64,000 nucleotides of DNA from Rubritalea tangerina (lineage in GTDB: Bacteria; Verrucomicrobiota; Verrucomicrobiia; Verrucomicrobiales; Akkermansiaceae). The DNA is taken from NCBI RefSeq assembly GCF_042683245.1, contig NZ_JBHUJB010000035.1, positions 1-64,000 on the forward strand. Direction: 5' to 3'. The position numbers were made by a program, and so were the translations under genes. Below the pieces are notes generated by a model. That model made no database searches and was not told where the DNA came from. It saw only the letters and a program-made list of their open reading frames with translations. Below are positions 8,262 through 16,894 of this stretch, piece by piece; the stretch's first letter is position 1; each line of letters starts with the position of its first letter.

Positions 8262-9107
8262 ATGGCTTCTTCTAAGCACCGTAGCCCATTGCTTCTCGGA
8301 ATCTTTGCCAAACCAGGTAAACTTGGCTGGCTCCTCGGCATCCTGCCTTTCCTCATCTGCATCTTCTCCTACTCCCATCTCTCAAAAAAACGCTTAGACG
8401 AAAACCCTAACGACAAGCTTACCCCAAGCTGGTCAAAAATGGTTCAAAAAACCAAATCCCTCATGACTGTTCCGGATCGTAGAACCGGAGAACTCGTCTT
8501 CTGGGACGATACCAAACATAGCCTCGTTCGCCTCCTCAAAGGTATCTCACTCGCCGCCCTCGTCAGTATTATTCTAGCCATCCTCCTCGGCCTCTTCCCC
8601 GCCGGACGTGAGCTAGGTCAAAACTTCGTCAACACACTCTCATTCATCCCACCAGTCGCCATACTCCCTATTTTGTTAGTCGCCGTCGGTGTCGGAGAAA
8701 CCAGCAAAGTGGCACTCATCTTTATCGGTACCTTCCCCCTCATGACCCGTGACCTCACACTCTACGTCCAACATATCCCCAAAGAACAAATTATCAAAAC
8801 CATGACGCTCGGCGCCAACCAATGGCAACTCGTCTACAAAGTCGTCCTCCCACAACTCCTTCCCAAAATTATCGAAACAGTAAGACTCAGCATCGGCGCC
8901 GGCTGGATCTTCCTCATCGTCGCCGAAGGCATCGCTTCTAGTGAAGGCCTCGGATATAGAATCTTCCAAGCCAGACGCTACATGGCCATGGACACCATCA
9001 TCCCCTACGTCCTCTGGATCACCCTCCTCGCATTTCTCGCCGATACCATCTTGCGCCTCACCACTAACCACTTCTTCAAGTGGTACAAAGCTACCAGCAA
9101 ACGCTAA
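8262..9107 (+). CDS. ABC transporter permease, NitT/TauT (SsuC/urea-carboxylase-associated) type
   Basis: A 281-residue inner-membrane permease of the BPD_transp_1 family. It has a first membrane helix at about residues 20-38 and, after a hydrophilic stretch, four or five more helices starting near 95 (SLAALVSIILAILLGL). The ATPase-coupling EAA loop reads EQIIKTMTLGANQWQLVYKVVLPQLLPKI around residues 167-195. The membrane-adjacent IFLIVAEGIASSEGLGY is typical of SsuC/TauC relatives. It forms the channel with the ATPase that starts 3 bp downstream and receives ligand from the lipoprotein upstream. Confidence 0.88.
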   Translation: MASSKHRSPLLLGIFAKPGKLGWLLGILPFLICIFSYSHLSKKRLDENPNDKLTPSWSKMVQKTKSLMTVPDRRTGELVFWDDTKHSLVRLLKGISLAALVSIILAILLGLFPAGRELGQNFVNTLSFIPPVAILPILLVAVGVGETSKVALIFIGTFPLMTRDLTLYVQHIPKEQIIKTMTLGANQWQLVYKVVLPQLLPKIIETVRLSIGAGWIFLIVAEGIASSEGLGYRIFQARRYMAMDTIIPYVLWITLLAFLADTILRLTTNHFFKWYKATSKR

Positions 9108-9110
9108 ATC

Positions 9111-10001
9111 ATGGAAACGCTCCACTTCAACGACATCTATAAGTCCTATCCTACAAAACACGGTGAGCCATTCCTCGTCCTCGATAATATCGACCTCACA
9201 ATCCATAAAGGCGAATTCTGTACCCTCGTCGGCCCCTCAGGCTGCGGAAAGTCCACCTTGCTCAAACTCATCCTCGGTCAAGACTTCGCCACCAGCGGCC
9301 AACTCACCATTAAATCAACCCCAGTAGGACACCCAGATTCTACTCGTGGCGTCGTTTACCAAAAATATTCCCTCTACCCTAACAAAACAGTCCTCCAGAA
9401 TGTCCTCATGGGACCATACTTCAAAATCCCATTCTGGAAAAAACAAGAACGCCAAAATGCTAAAGACTACGCCATCGAGCTCCTCACGAAAGTTAAGTTA
9501 GAAAAACACCTCAATAAATACCCACACGAACTCTCAGGGGGCATGCAACAACGTGTCGCTATCATCCAAGCACTCATTACCCAACCCGAAATCTTGCTGA
9601 TGGATGAACCCTTCGGTGCCCTCGACCCCGGCACCCGAGAGTTTATGCAAACACTCTTGATTGAACTCTGGGAAAAATACCAACTCACCATCCTCTTTGT
9701 CACTCACGACCTCGAAGAAGCATGCTTCCTAGGTACCCGCTTGCTCGTTCTCTCCCAGTACTACACCGACGACCGAGGCGCAGACTTCCAAAGAGGTGCA
9801 AAGTTTGTAGTGGATAGACCCCTCCATAAAGAGCCAACATCTACACACATTAAAGAAACCGCCGAATTTGCCGAACTCGTAGAAAGTATCCGCCACCAAG
9901 GCTTTAACCCAGCACACCTCCAGCACGTTACCGAATTCGACCTCAGCCACCCACAGTCGTGGAGCACCCTCAACTCACAAGAAAATAACTCTAGTCACTA
10001 A
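9111..10001 (+). CDS. ABC transporter ATP-binding protein, NitT/TauT type
   Basis: A 296-residue ATPase for the preceding permease. All motor motifs are intact: Walker A GPSGCGKST, Q-loop YQKYSLYPNKTV, signature LSGGMQQRVAI, Walker B ILLMDEPFGALD and switch histidine VTHDLEEA. It continues about 70 residues beyond the nucleotide-binding domain, through a hydrophilic segment (DDRGADFQRGAKFVVDRPL) that relatives linked to urea-carboxylase transporters also carry. Only 2 bp separate its stop from the next gene, so the OmpA-fused receptor that follows is almost certainly co-transcribed. Confidence 0.9.
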   Translation: METLHFNDIYKSYPTKHGEPFLVLDNIDLTIHKGEFCTLVGPSGCGKSTLLKLILGQDFATSGQLTIKSTPVGHPDSTRGVVYQKYSLYPNKTVLQNVLMGPYFKIPFWKKQERQNAKDYAIELLTKVKLEKHLNKYPHELSGGMQQRVAIIQALITQPEILLMDEPFGALDPGTREFMQTLLIELWEKYQLTILFVTHDLEEACFLGTRLLVLSQYYTDDRGADFQRGAKFVVDRPLHKEPTSTHIKETAEFAELVESIRHQGFNPAHLQHVTEFDLSHPQSWSTLNSQENNSSH

Positions 10002-10003
10002 CC

Positions 10004-11722
10004 ATGAAACTACGCAACCTAATTGCCTCAGCTTCCGCGGCCCTCATCGCCTCCCTGAGCCTCTCTCACGCCCAGCTCTCACAACAACCCCTCACCGAGG
10101 TCATTAAAGCCCCTACAGGCACTCCTAATACTTCAAAAAATTGGCGCGTCCCCATGATCACTTGGGGCGCCGACCTCCAAGAAATCGAAGCTAACGGCGG
10201 CCTCAAAACAAGCCCTAACTCAATCTTCGGCTCCAAAGGCCTCACGATCGAACTCTTCCGCCAAGACGACTTTAGAAAACAAGTCGAGCTCTATAAAAAA
10301 GGCGAAATTAACTTCCTGCGCGGCACTGTCGGTATGCTCAATGCCGCTTCAGAATTGCTCAATACTGACCCAGCCACTGAGTTTGAGGTCATCTACCTTC
10401 TTTCTCGCTCCAATGGTGGTGACGCCCTCGTCGCGAAACAACATATCAAAACCATCAAGGACCTCAAAGGCGCCACAATCGCCGTCCAAGCCTACGGACC
10501 ACACGTCGATTATATGTCCACCATCCTCCGTAGCGCCGGCCTCTCAATCAAAGATGTCAAAGTCGTCTGGTGCCCCGACCTCTTCCTCGTCGATGAAAAT
10601 TCAAAAAGCCCCATCCTCGCTCTCGAGGGCAGTGGCGTAGATGCCGCATTCGGTATCATCCCAGAAGCTCTGGCGGCCACTTCAGACGGTACCGTGGGCT
10701 CTGGCGCTGAAGGATCTATCAAAGGTGCGCACATCTTGCTCTCTACCAAGTCAGCTTCCAATGTCATCTACGACGTCTACGCCGTACGCAAATCCTTCGC
10801 CACACAACATAAACAAGAAGTCGAAAAATTCGTAAATGGCATGCTCGTCGCCAGAGAAAAACTTGCCAAAAAAATGGCAAACCAAGACCCAGCCACACTC
10901 AAACGCGGAGCGCAAATCCTCCTCGATGATCCCTCCGCTACCGAAGACATGCTCGGCATGTATAAAGATGCCGCACAAGCCACTTGGTCAGAAAATAAAG
11001 CATTCCTCAATAGCCCACACGGCAGAAACCTCCTCCAAGTCAGCGATAAAGTTCAAGAAGACTTCGTCACCATGGGTCTCCTCTCCCGTAAACACAAAAT
11101 CACTTCTAACATCATCAACTTCGACGCCCTCAAACAAGGCCTCACAAATACCTCCGAACAAAAAGCTGCCACCTTCGATGCCGCTAAACGTGACGAACTC
11201 CTCCGAAAAAAACAACAAAAAGGAGCACTCTCAGAAGGCGAACTCTATTCTTTCGAAATCTACTTCCAACCAGGCCAAAATAACTTCCCAGCCTCACAGT
11301 ACGAACAAGAATTTGCGAAAGCTCTCGAACTTATCTCCATCTACGGCGGCGCCATCCTCACCGTCGAAGGACACTCAGACCCACTCGGCTACCTCAAAAA
11401 TAAATACAAACAAAAAGCCGCCCCCATCGTCCTCCAAAAACAAAAACAAGCGGCTCTCAACCTCAGCTATAGCCGTGCTAATGCCGTCAAATCAAGCCTC
11501 ATGGATTTCGCCAAATCCAATCAACTCGTCATCGATGAATCACAATTCGGTGTCATCGGCCACGGTATCGTCCACCCAAACTTCAAACTCGACTCCAATG
11601 GCGACATCGATAAATCCAATGCCCCTAAAACAAAAGAGGAATGGAACCGTATGCGCCGTGTCAAATTCCGCCTCGTCCAAGTAGAGGCTGAAGCTGAAGT
11701 CTTCGAACCACTCGGACTCTAA
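10004..11722 (+). CDS. Solute-binding domain fused to an OmpA peptidoglycan-binding domain (copy A)
   Basis: A 572-residue exported protein with signal peptide MKLRNLIASASAALIASLSLSHA. Residues about 40-350 form an NMT1/SsuA-like periplasmic binding domain (LRGTVGMLNAASELL, DLKGATIAVQAYGPHVDYM, GVDAAFGIIPEALAA). Residues about 410-560 form an OmpA-like domain: YFQPGQNNFPASQYEQEF, then ILTVEGHSDPLGYL, LSYSRANAVKSSL and MRRVKFRLV. The known role of the OmpA domain is to grip peptidoglycan, so the receptor is probably tethered to the cell wall. It lies directly after the ABC ATPase and 5 bp before the VWA gene. Similar binding-OmpA fusions beside VWA genes occur in other bacteria, with no established function that I know of. 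Confidence 0.8.
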   Translation: MKLRNLIASASAALIASLSLSHAQLSQQPLTEVIKAPTGTPNTSKNWRVPMITWGADLQEIEANGGLKTSPNSIFGSKGLTIELFRQDDFRKQVELYKKGEINFLRGTVGMLNAASELLNTDPATEFEVIYLLSRSNGGDALVAKQHIKTIKDLKGATIAVQAYGPHVDYMSTILRSAGLSIKDVKVVWCPDLFLVDENSKSPILALEGSGVDAAFGIIPEALAATSDGTVGSGAEGSIKGAHILLSTKSASNVIYDVYAVRKSFATQHKQEVEKFVNGMLVAREKLAKKMANQDPATLKRGAQILLDDPSATEDMLGMYKDAAQATWSENKAFLNSPHGRNLLQVSDKVQEDFVTMGLLSRKHKITSNIINFDALKQGLTNTSEQKAATFDAAKRDELLRKKQQKGALSEGELYSFEIYFQPGQNNFPASQYEQEFAKALELISIYGGAILTVEGHSDPLGYLKNKYKQKAAPIVLQKQKQAALNLSYSRANAVKSSLMDFAKSNQLVIDESQFGVIGHGIVHPNFKLDSNGDIDKSNAPKTKEEWNRMRRVKFRLVQVEAEAEVFEPLGL

Positions 11723-11745
11723 ACCCTATGCGTTCTCATTTCCCA

Positions 11746-12495
11746 ATGAAACCAATCTATAAAAAATTCGCGCTAGCTTCAGCTGCCAGCTTCGCAGCCC
11801 TGCTCCATACATCATGCGATAACTCTAGCTCAAAGAAAGAGGCCTACTCAGAAGCCACCTTCGAGCTACGCAGTGATGCGTCGGACTCCCCCCAAGGCTC
11901 CCGCAAAGTCTGGCCACCGGCGACCGATACCGTAGCCCCTAACCTCATGACCGAAAACTACCTCGTCGTCCTCGACGATAGTGGCTCGATGAGTGGACGC
12001 CGCATTGCACAAGCCAAAGAAGCTCTGAAAAAAATTGCCCGCACACTCCCAGCCGAGCACAACCTCGGACTCCTCTTCCTCAACCGTGACTCTGAGCTCA
12101 AACTCGGTACTGAGAACCGAGACGCCTTCACCCAACTCATTAGCACCACGCACGCAAGCGGTGGAACCCCACTCCTCGCGTCAACCAAGCGTGCCGTCCT
12201 CGCTATGACCAAGCAGGCCTCCCAACAAAAAGGACTAGGCGCTTACCACCTTATCATCGTCACGGATGGCGAGTCCTCAGATGGTTCCCCACTAGGACTC
12301 GTCGCCTCAGCCGTTCTCCAAACAGCTATCCAAGTCCACGTCGTCGGCTTCCACGTCGATGACCACGAACTCAATGACACCCGCTTCGTCGACTACCAAA
12401 CAGCTTCTAACACCGATGAACTTATCAAAGCATTCGAAGCCGTAGCCGCAGAAACAAACACATTCTCAGACCCTAAAGAATTCTCAGCACACTAG
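11746..12495 (+). CDS. VWA-domain protein of the OmpA/ABC operon
   Basis: About 249 residues from the ATG at 11746; another ATG at 11728 would add six residues ahead of a good export signal. The signal region ends LLHTSC, an imperfect lipobox that may give a lipoprotein. The von Willebrand A domain spans roughly residues 65-235 and has a complete metal-ion site: VLDDSGSMS, a threonine in GGTPLL, and TDGESSDG. Such domains bind protein partners through Mg2+, so this may be an adaptor between the receptors and the transporter. It starts 5 bp after the first OmpA fusion. A dispersed repeat follows immediately after its stop. Confidence 0.8.
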   Translation: MKPIYKKFALASAASFAALLHTSCDNSSSKKEAYSEATFELRSDASDSPQGSRKVWPPATDTVAPNLMTENYLVVLDDSGSMSGRRIAQAKEALKKIARTLPAEHNLGLLFLNRDSELKLGTENRDAFTQLISTTHASGGTPLLASTKRAVLAMTKQASQQKGLGAYHLIIVTDGESSDGSPLGLVASAVLQTAIQVHVVGFHVDDHELNDTRFVDYQTASNTDELIKAFEAVAAETNTFSDPKEFSAH

Positions 12496-12500
12496 CGTGC

Positions 12501-12657
12501 TGTCTGCTAAGTAATCGACATTTTTTGCGAAAGGCCATTTTTCTGATCAAGAACGTAATTGATCAGAAAATAACCCGAGCCTCACGAAAGAAGCGACCAA
12601 CAAGAACTATTTCCTCACCCTATAATCAAACAACGATGTTGAGAACCTAGCTGACAC
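12501..12657 (+). repeat. MITE-like dispersed repeat, copy 1
   Basis: About 157 bp filling the gap between two co-oriented genes. It aligns with 52856-53052 over nearly its whole length (shared blocks GCTAAGTAAT.GACAT, TTGCGAAAGG, TGATCAGAAAAT.ACCCG.GCCTCA, ATCAAACAA). The ends read TGCTAAG and CCTAGCTGA, a degraded terminal inverted repeat. In the middle is a perfect 11-bp stem, TTTTCTGATCA / TGATCAGAAAA (12539-12549 and 12560-12570), with a 10-base loop. There is no coding capacity. A TATAAT at 12621 within the repeat might supply a promoter for the next gene. Confidence 0.65.
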
Positions 12658-12671
12658 CATACCAGTGCCAC

Positions 12672-14228
12672 ATGAAACTTAAAGCCACGATCGCCTTCGT
12701 CTGCATTGCCGCAACCGCCATCATCTTTTCCTTCCTCAAAAAAGAAAAAGAACAACAAGCTGCAGATCACGCCAAAACTGAGCTCGAAAAACAAAACGCC
12801 TCAGCTCAGCAAAAAGCCAATATCTCACGTACCGACCAAAATCGATTCAAAGGTGACATCACCATCGGACTCGATAACTATCTCGGGTACTTTCCTCTGC
12901 GCTCACCTCGGCTGCGTAATCTCATGCTCAATGAGGGCTATAAGTTAGAATTCCTCGACGACCAAGCTGACTACCAAAAACGTAGTGCAGCACTGCGCAA
13001 TGGCGAACTCGACTTCGCCGTCTTCACCGTCGATTCCTACATCCTTAATAACGCCCCAAAATTCCCCGGCCAAATCGTAATGGTCATCTCAGAATCCATG
13101 GGAGCCGACGCCATCGTCACAACCAAGGACATCAAAACCATTAACGATCTCAACGAGGTCACGGTCACCCTCAATAGCCCCTCACACCAACTCGTAAAAG
13201 CCTGCACCATCGACTTCGGACTCGATACACTCAAACAAAATATCCGACCAGCCAACGGCTCAGAAGACGCCCTCCAACAACTCCTCGATGGCCAAACCAA
13301 AGCTGCCGTCCTCTGGGAACCCGATATCTCAACCGCCCTCAATGACCCGCGCTTTAAAACCCTCATTAGCACTGAATCCACCTCCAAACTCATCGTCGAT
13401 ATCCTCGTCGCCAGCGACCAAGTCGTCCATCAACATCCAGAAAAGCTCAACAGCCTCCTCACCCACTACTTCCCCACCCTGCGCTACTACGAAAAAAATC
13501 CAGAAATTCTCAGCCGCGCCATCCAACAAGATAGCAAACTCCCCGCAAAAGCTACGCAACGTATTATCGACTCCATCTCCTGGCAGTCGCTCAACCAAAA
13601 TGCCTCACTCTGGTTCGGAATCCGCTCGCCACGTACCCCACTCGCACAATTCAAAATTATCGAAACTATCGATCTAACCGACGATATCCTCACTAAATTT
13701 GGCGACTTTCCTAGCTCCCCACTCCCAGCCTCCGGCGCCTTCTCTCTTCTCAGTAGCAAGACCATCGCCACCCTCCACGCCCGCCAGTCAGACGGCCAAC
13801 TCATCACCGCTGAAAGCGATTCCTTTAAGCGGCTCAGCCCACACGAATGGAAGTCTCTCGACCCCGTCGCCTCACTCCGCATCGACCCAATCGGCTTCAA
13901 ACGCGGCACCAGAGAACTCGATAGCTCCGGACAAGAAAGCCTCAAAAATATCAAAAACCTCCTAGCCCGCTACCCACACTACCGCCTCCGTATCGAAGGA
14001 CATACCTCCACAAAAGGTGACCCAGAAATTAATAGAACACTCTCACAAGAACGAGCCGATGCTATTCGTCAGCACCTTGTTAGAAACTTCAATATCCCAG
14101 CCACGCGCATCCTAGCACAAGGGATTGGCTCAGATAAACCACTCCCGAGATCCGAGTCTCTCTCCTATCGAGCTTGGCTCTCAAGCCTACCACGTGTAGA
14201 ATTTCACCTTCTTGAAGAGATCTACTAA
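12672..14228 (+). CDS. Solute-binding domain fused to an OmpA domain (copy B), inner-membrane anchored
   Basis: A 518-residue protein with an N-terminal membrane anchor (LKATIAFVCIAATAIIFSFL), then a charged, glutamine-rich spacer. A binding domain covers about residues 58-330 (GDITIGLDNYLGYFPL, GELDFAVFTVDSYI, MGADAIVTTKDIKTINDL, TKAAVLWEPDIS), the NMT1/SsuA pattern. An OmpA domain covers about 410-515 (YRLRIEGHTSTKGDPEINR, LSQERADAIRQHL, IPATRILAQGIGSDKPLP). It differs strongly in sequence from the copy at 10004-11722, so the two are old paralogues or separate recruitments. It lies downstream of the repeat at 12501 and 5 bp before the next gene. Confidence 0.8.
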   Translation: MKLKATIAFVCIAATAIIFSFLKKEKEQQAADHAKTELEKQNASAQQKANISRTDQNRFKGDITIGLDNYLGYFPLRSPRLRNLMLNEGYKLEFLDDQADYQKRSAALRNGELDFAVFTVDSYILNNAPKFPGQIVMVISESMGADAIVTTKDIKTINDLNEVTVTLNSPSHQLVKACTIDFGLDTLKQNIRPANGSEDALQQLLDGQTKAAVLWEPDISTALNDPRFKTLISTESTSKLIVDILVASDQVVHQHPEKLNSLLTHYFPTLRYYEKNPEILSRAIQQDSKLPAKATQRIIDSISWQSLNQNASLWFGIRSPRTPLAQFKIIETIDLTDDILTKFGDFPSSPLPASGAFSLLSSKTIATLHARQSDGQLITAESDSFKRLSPHEWKSLDPVASLRIDPIGFKRGTRELDSSGQESLKNIKNLLARYPHYRLRIEGHTSTKGDPEINRTLSQERADAIRQHLVRNFNIPATRILAQGIGSDKPLPRSESLSYRAWLSSLPRVEFHLLEEIY

Positions 14229-14233
14229 CACTT

Positions 14234-14998
14234 ATGAAGCCAGCTGAAAACTTCTCCCAGGATGAGATTGATAAGCGCGTGAACCACCAAATTCACAACC
14301 ACTCACTCACCCTATTCCCCGCTGCTGCTGGCGTCCTCATGCTCCTCTGGGGTGGCCTCTTCGCCTCCTCAATCGCCCTCGTCCTCGGCGGCCTCTCACT
14401 CGGAGTCTCCCTCGGCTTTCTTGCCTATCAAAAAAAAGTAAAGTTCCCCGAACTCTCAGAAAAACTCGTCGAGACCCTTCGCAACCAACAACTCAAAGAA
14501 CTCAAAGAAAAACTCTCCCCACTCAAAACCGAACTCGAACAACTCAATTGCTCCCAAGGCGCCGAACAAGTCCACCGCCTCAAAATCAAATTTGATGACC
14601 TCAGTAAAATGATCCAAGAGAAACTCTCTCATGATCACGCCAATGCTGCTCGACTCAATGCCATCGCCGAACAACTCTACCTCGCCACCATAGAAAATCT
14701 CATCCAGGCAAAACAAATCCTCACCAGCGTTGCTAATATCAATGAACAATACATCGATACTCAAATCCAACGCGCCCATAGTGACGAAGAACGTGAATCG
14801 CTTCTTGAACGCAAACAAGTCCTCAAAGATGGCCAACATGCCGCCGAAGATTGTATCGCTAACAACGAAGTCGCCATGACCAAAATCAACCAACTCTCCA
14901 TGCAATTGGCCAAATCAAAAAATTCCAAGTTTGATATGGAACACGCCTTGCACGAAATCACCAATAACGTCAGAGTCGAACAGTGGCAGAGCGAATAG
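14234..14998 (+). CDS. Membrane-anchored coiled-coil protein of unknown function
   Basis: A 254-residue protein. Two closely spaced membrane helices lie at about residues 30-65 (TLFPAAAGVLMLLWGGLFASSIALVL and LSLGVSLGFLAYQ). They are followed by about 180 residues of almost continuous helix rich in K, E, L and Q, with coiled-coil spacing. I recognise no family. The layout recalls XpaC- or PspA-like membrane-stress proteins that occur with VWA and TelA genes elsewhere, but that is an inference from architecture, not a sequence match. It follows the second OmpA fusion by 5 bp, and its last 16 bases overlap the next gene. Confidence 0.65.
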   Translation: MKPAENFSQDEIDKRVNHQIHNHSLTLFPAAAGVLMLLWGGLFASSIALVLGGLSLGVSLGFLAYQKKVKFPELSEKLVETLRNQQLKELKEKLSPLKTELEQLNCSQGAEQVHRLKIKFDDLSKMIQEKLSHDHANAARLNAIAEQLYLATIENLIQAKQILTSVANINEQYIDTQIQRAHSDEERESLLERKQVLKDGQHAAEDCIANNEVAMTKINQLSMQLAKSKNSKFDMEHALHEITNNVRVEQWQSE

Positions 14999-15381
14999 CA
15001 ACAGAAGACTTCCTCCTAGAATTCTACAAAGAAAACCCAGATAGCCTCTTCAAAATCGGCGAGTGGGAAACCGAGTTGGCCTGCGCACAATGCTCTGGCC
15101 CCATCGCCAAAAATGCCCATTGCCTCCACAACCAAGAATTCCCCACTGAAAATACAAAACGTCGAAACCTCGCCCTCGACAATGCACGCTGCCCCCATTG
15201 CCATACCCATGGTGAAATCCAACAAATCAGTGACTCGAAGTCGCTCTATACCCCCCTCTCAACAAAAGAAGTCTGGTTCAGAAAACTCACCATCGACCCC
15301 CCCGTTAAAAAAATAAAAACCCTCTTCGGCTACAAAGAAGAGCCCCAAGACCAACGCTATATAAAAGAATACCGCCAGTAA
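14983..15381 (+). CDS. Zinc-ribbon-like protein, last gene of the ABC/OmpA/VWA operon
   Basis: A 132-residue cytoplasmic protein starting at GTG 14983, inside the end of the previous gene (16-base overlap); no good ATG exists downstream. Two cysteine pairs, LACAQCSGPIA and ARCPHCHTHGE, about 35 residues apart, with extra histidines (NAHCLHNQE), suggest a zinc ribbon. The rest is hydrophilic with a tyrosine-rich end. I do not recognise a family. The overlap implies translational coupling with the membrane coiled-coil protein, so the two products probably act together at the inner face of the membrane. Confidence 0.6.
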   Translation: MAERIATEDFLLEFYKENPDSLFKIGEWETELACAQCSGPIAKNAHCLHNQEFPTENTKRRNLALDNARCPHCHTHGEIQQISDSKSLYTPLSTKEVWFRKLTIDPPVKKIKTLFGYKEEPQDQRYIKEYRQ

Positions 15382-15463
15382 GCAACTACACAGCCCACTG
15401 AAATTCATATAGTCGACTTTCCCTCTTAACAAGTCTGCCAATTCCACGTATCCTCAAGCGATA

Positions 15464-16894
15464 ATGGATCTCGGCGACTGGTCACTTCTCTTATTTGCAG
15501 GCACCGCCTTACTCGTACACCTGTTAGGACTGCTCCACTGCCTCCATGTCCTCATCCATGTCCGCTCATCTCAGGGAGCTATCGCTTGGATGTTAGCCTT
15601 CCTCGTCATGCCATGGATCGCCATTCCATTCTACTGGGTCACTGGTCGCACCCGCTTCGAAGGCTATGTCAAAGCGCGCCGATCTGGTGAAGGTGAACTC
15701 CGCGACATCTCCCGAGAGATGCGTAAAAAACTTGAGGACTATTCCCTCCCACCAGACGAAGCCTTCGGCAGAGCCGCCGAGTTTCTCGGAGGACTGCCCT
15801 TCACCCGTGGTAATCAAATTGACCTCCTCATCGACGGCGAAGAAACCTTCCCAGCCATATTCGAAGCCATCGCCAATGCGCGCGAATACCTTCTCATTAA
15901 CTTCTATATCGTCAAGCATGACCAAATCGGCAAACGCTTCCAACAAGCATTGATAGAACGCGCCAAAGCTGGTGTCCGCATCTACTTCATCTATGACGGC
16001 TTTGGCTCCCATGCCCTCGACCCCGACTACATCCGTGCACTTGAAGGTGAAGGGATCCAATGCCATGCCTTCGGAGTGAACCGCAAGTGGGGTTCACGCC
16101 TCCAGTTAAACTTCCGTAACCACCGCAAAATTATCGTCATCGACGGCAAAGAAGCCTTCATCGGTGGCCTCAATATCGGCGATGAATACCTCGGACGTAG
16201 TAAAAAATTTGGCAAGTGGCGAGACACCCACCTCAAACTCCAAGGTCCGTCCGTCCAAGCCATCCAACTCGTCTTCCTCGAAGACTGGAATTGGGTCGCC
16301 AATGAACTCATCGACCTCCACTGGAATTCTAGCCCCCAATCAGCCGACCAACACACCGCAATCATCCCCACTGGCCCCTCAGACCCCGCCGAGTCTTGGA
16401 AACTCATGATGGCCGAAGCTGCCAACTCCGCCCGCCAACGCCTCTGGATCACCTCCCCCTACTTCGTCCCCGACGGTGGCGTCCTCACCGCCCTCCAAAC
16501 TGCCTCACTCAGAGGAGTCGATGTGCGCATCCTCATTCCCGAAATGCCAGACCACCTCACCGTCTGGCTCGCCGCCTTCACCTATCAGCGACAAACCCTC
16601 CCCTTCGGAATCAAACTTTACAAGTACACCAAAGGCTTCCTCCACCAAAAAACCCTGCTCATTGACGACTCCATGGCCGGTGTCGGTACCGCCAACCTCG
16701 ACAACCGCTCCTTCCGACTCAATTTCGAAATCACCGCCCTCTCCACAAACATCAAATTCATCCGAGAAATCGCTGCGATGTTAGAAAAAGACTTCGCATC
16801 CGCTCGACTTCTAGCCCACAATGAGCTGGATGATCGCTCCTTTGGCTTTCGTCTCTTGGCGCGTACCGCCCGCCTCTTCTCACCCATTCTCTAA
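15464..16894 (+). CDS. cls: Cardiolipin synthase (phospholipase D family)
   Basis: A 476-residue inner-membrane enzyme that condenses phosphatidylglycerol to cardiolipin. Two N-terminal membrane helices (SLLLFAGTALLVHLLGLL and GAIAWMLAFLVMPWIAIPFY) precede two phospholipase-D catalytic modules. The HKD motifs are intact: NHRKIIVIDGKEAFIGGLN near residue 223 and LHQKTLLIDDSMAGVGTAN near residue 398. Length and order match bacterial Cls. The next gene starts at the base after its stop codon, so the two are co-transcribed. Confidence 0.92.
   Translation: MDLGDWSLLLFAGTALLVHLLGLLHCLHVLIHVRSSQGAIAWMLAFLVMPWIAIPFYWVTGRTRFEGYVKARRSGEGELRDISREMRKKLEDYSLPPDEAFGRAAEFLGGLPFTRGNQIDLLIDGEETFPAIFEAIANAREYLLINFYIVKHDQIGKRFQQALIERAKAGVRIYFIYDGFGSHALDPDYIRALEGEGIQCHAFGVNRKWGSRLQLNFRNHRKIIVIDGKEAFIGGLNIGDEYLGRSKKFGKWRDTHLKLQGPSVQAIQLVFLEDWNWVANELIDLHWNSSPQSADQHTAIIPTGPSDPAESWKLMMAEAANSARQRLWITSPYFVPDGGVLTALQTASLRGVDVRILIPEMPDHLTVWLAAFTYQRQTLPFGIKLYKYTKGFLHQKTLLIDDSMAGVGTANLDNRSFRLNFEITALSTNIKFIREIAAMLEKDFASARLLAHNELDDRSFGFRLLARTARLFSPIL

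Noticed and set aside
10836..11684. Long second open frame (282 codons) inside the first OmpA-fusion gene
   Set aside because: It is a shadow in another frame of a clearly recognisable protein. Its product is S/K/P-rich low-complexity sequence caused by the strand composition.
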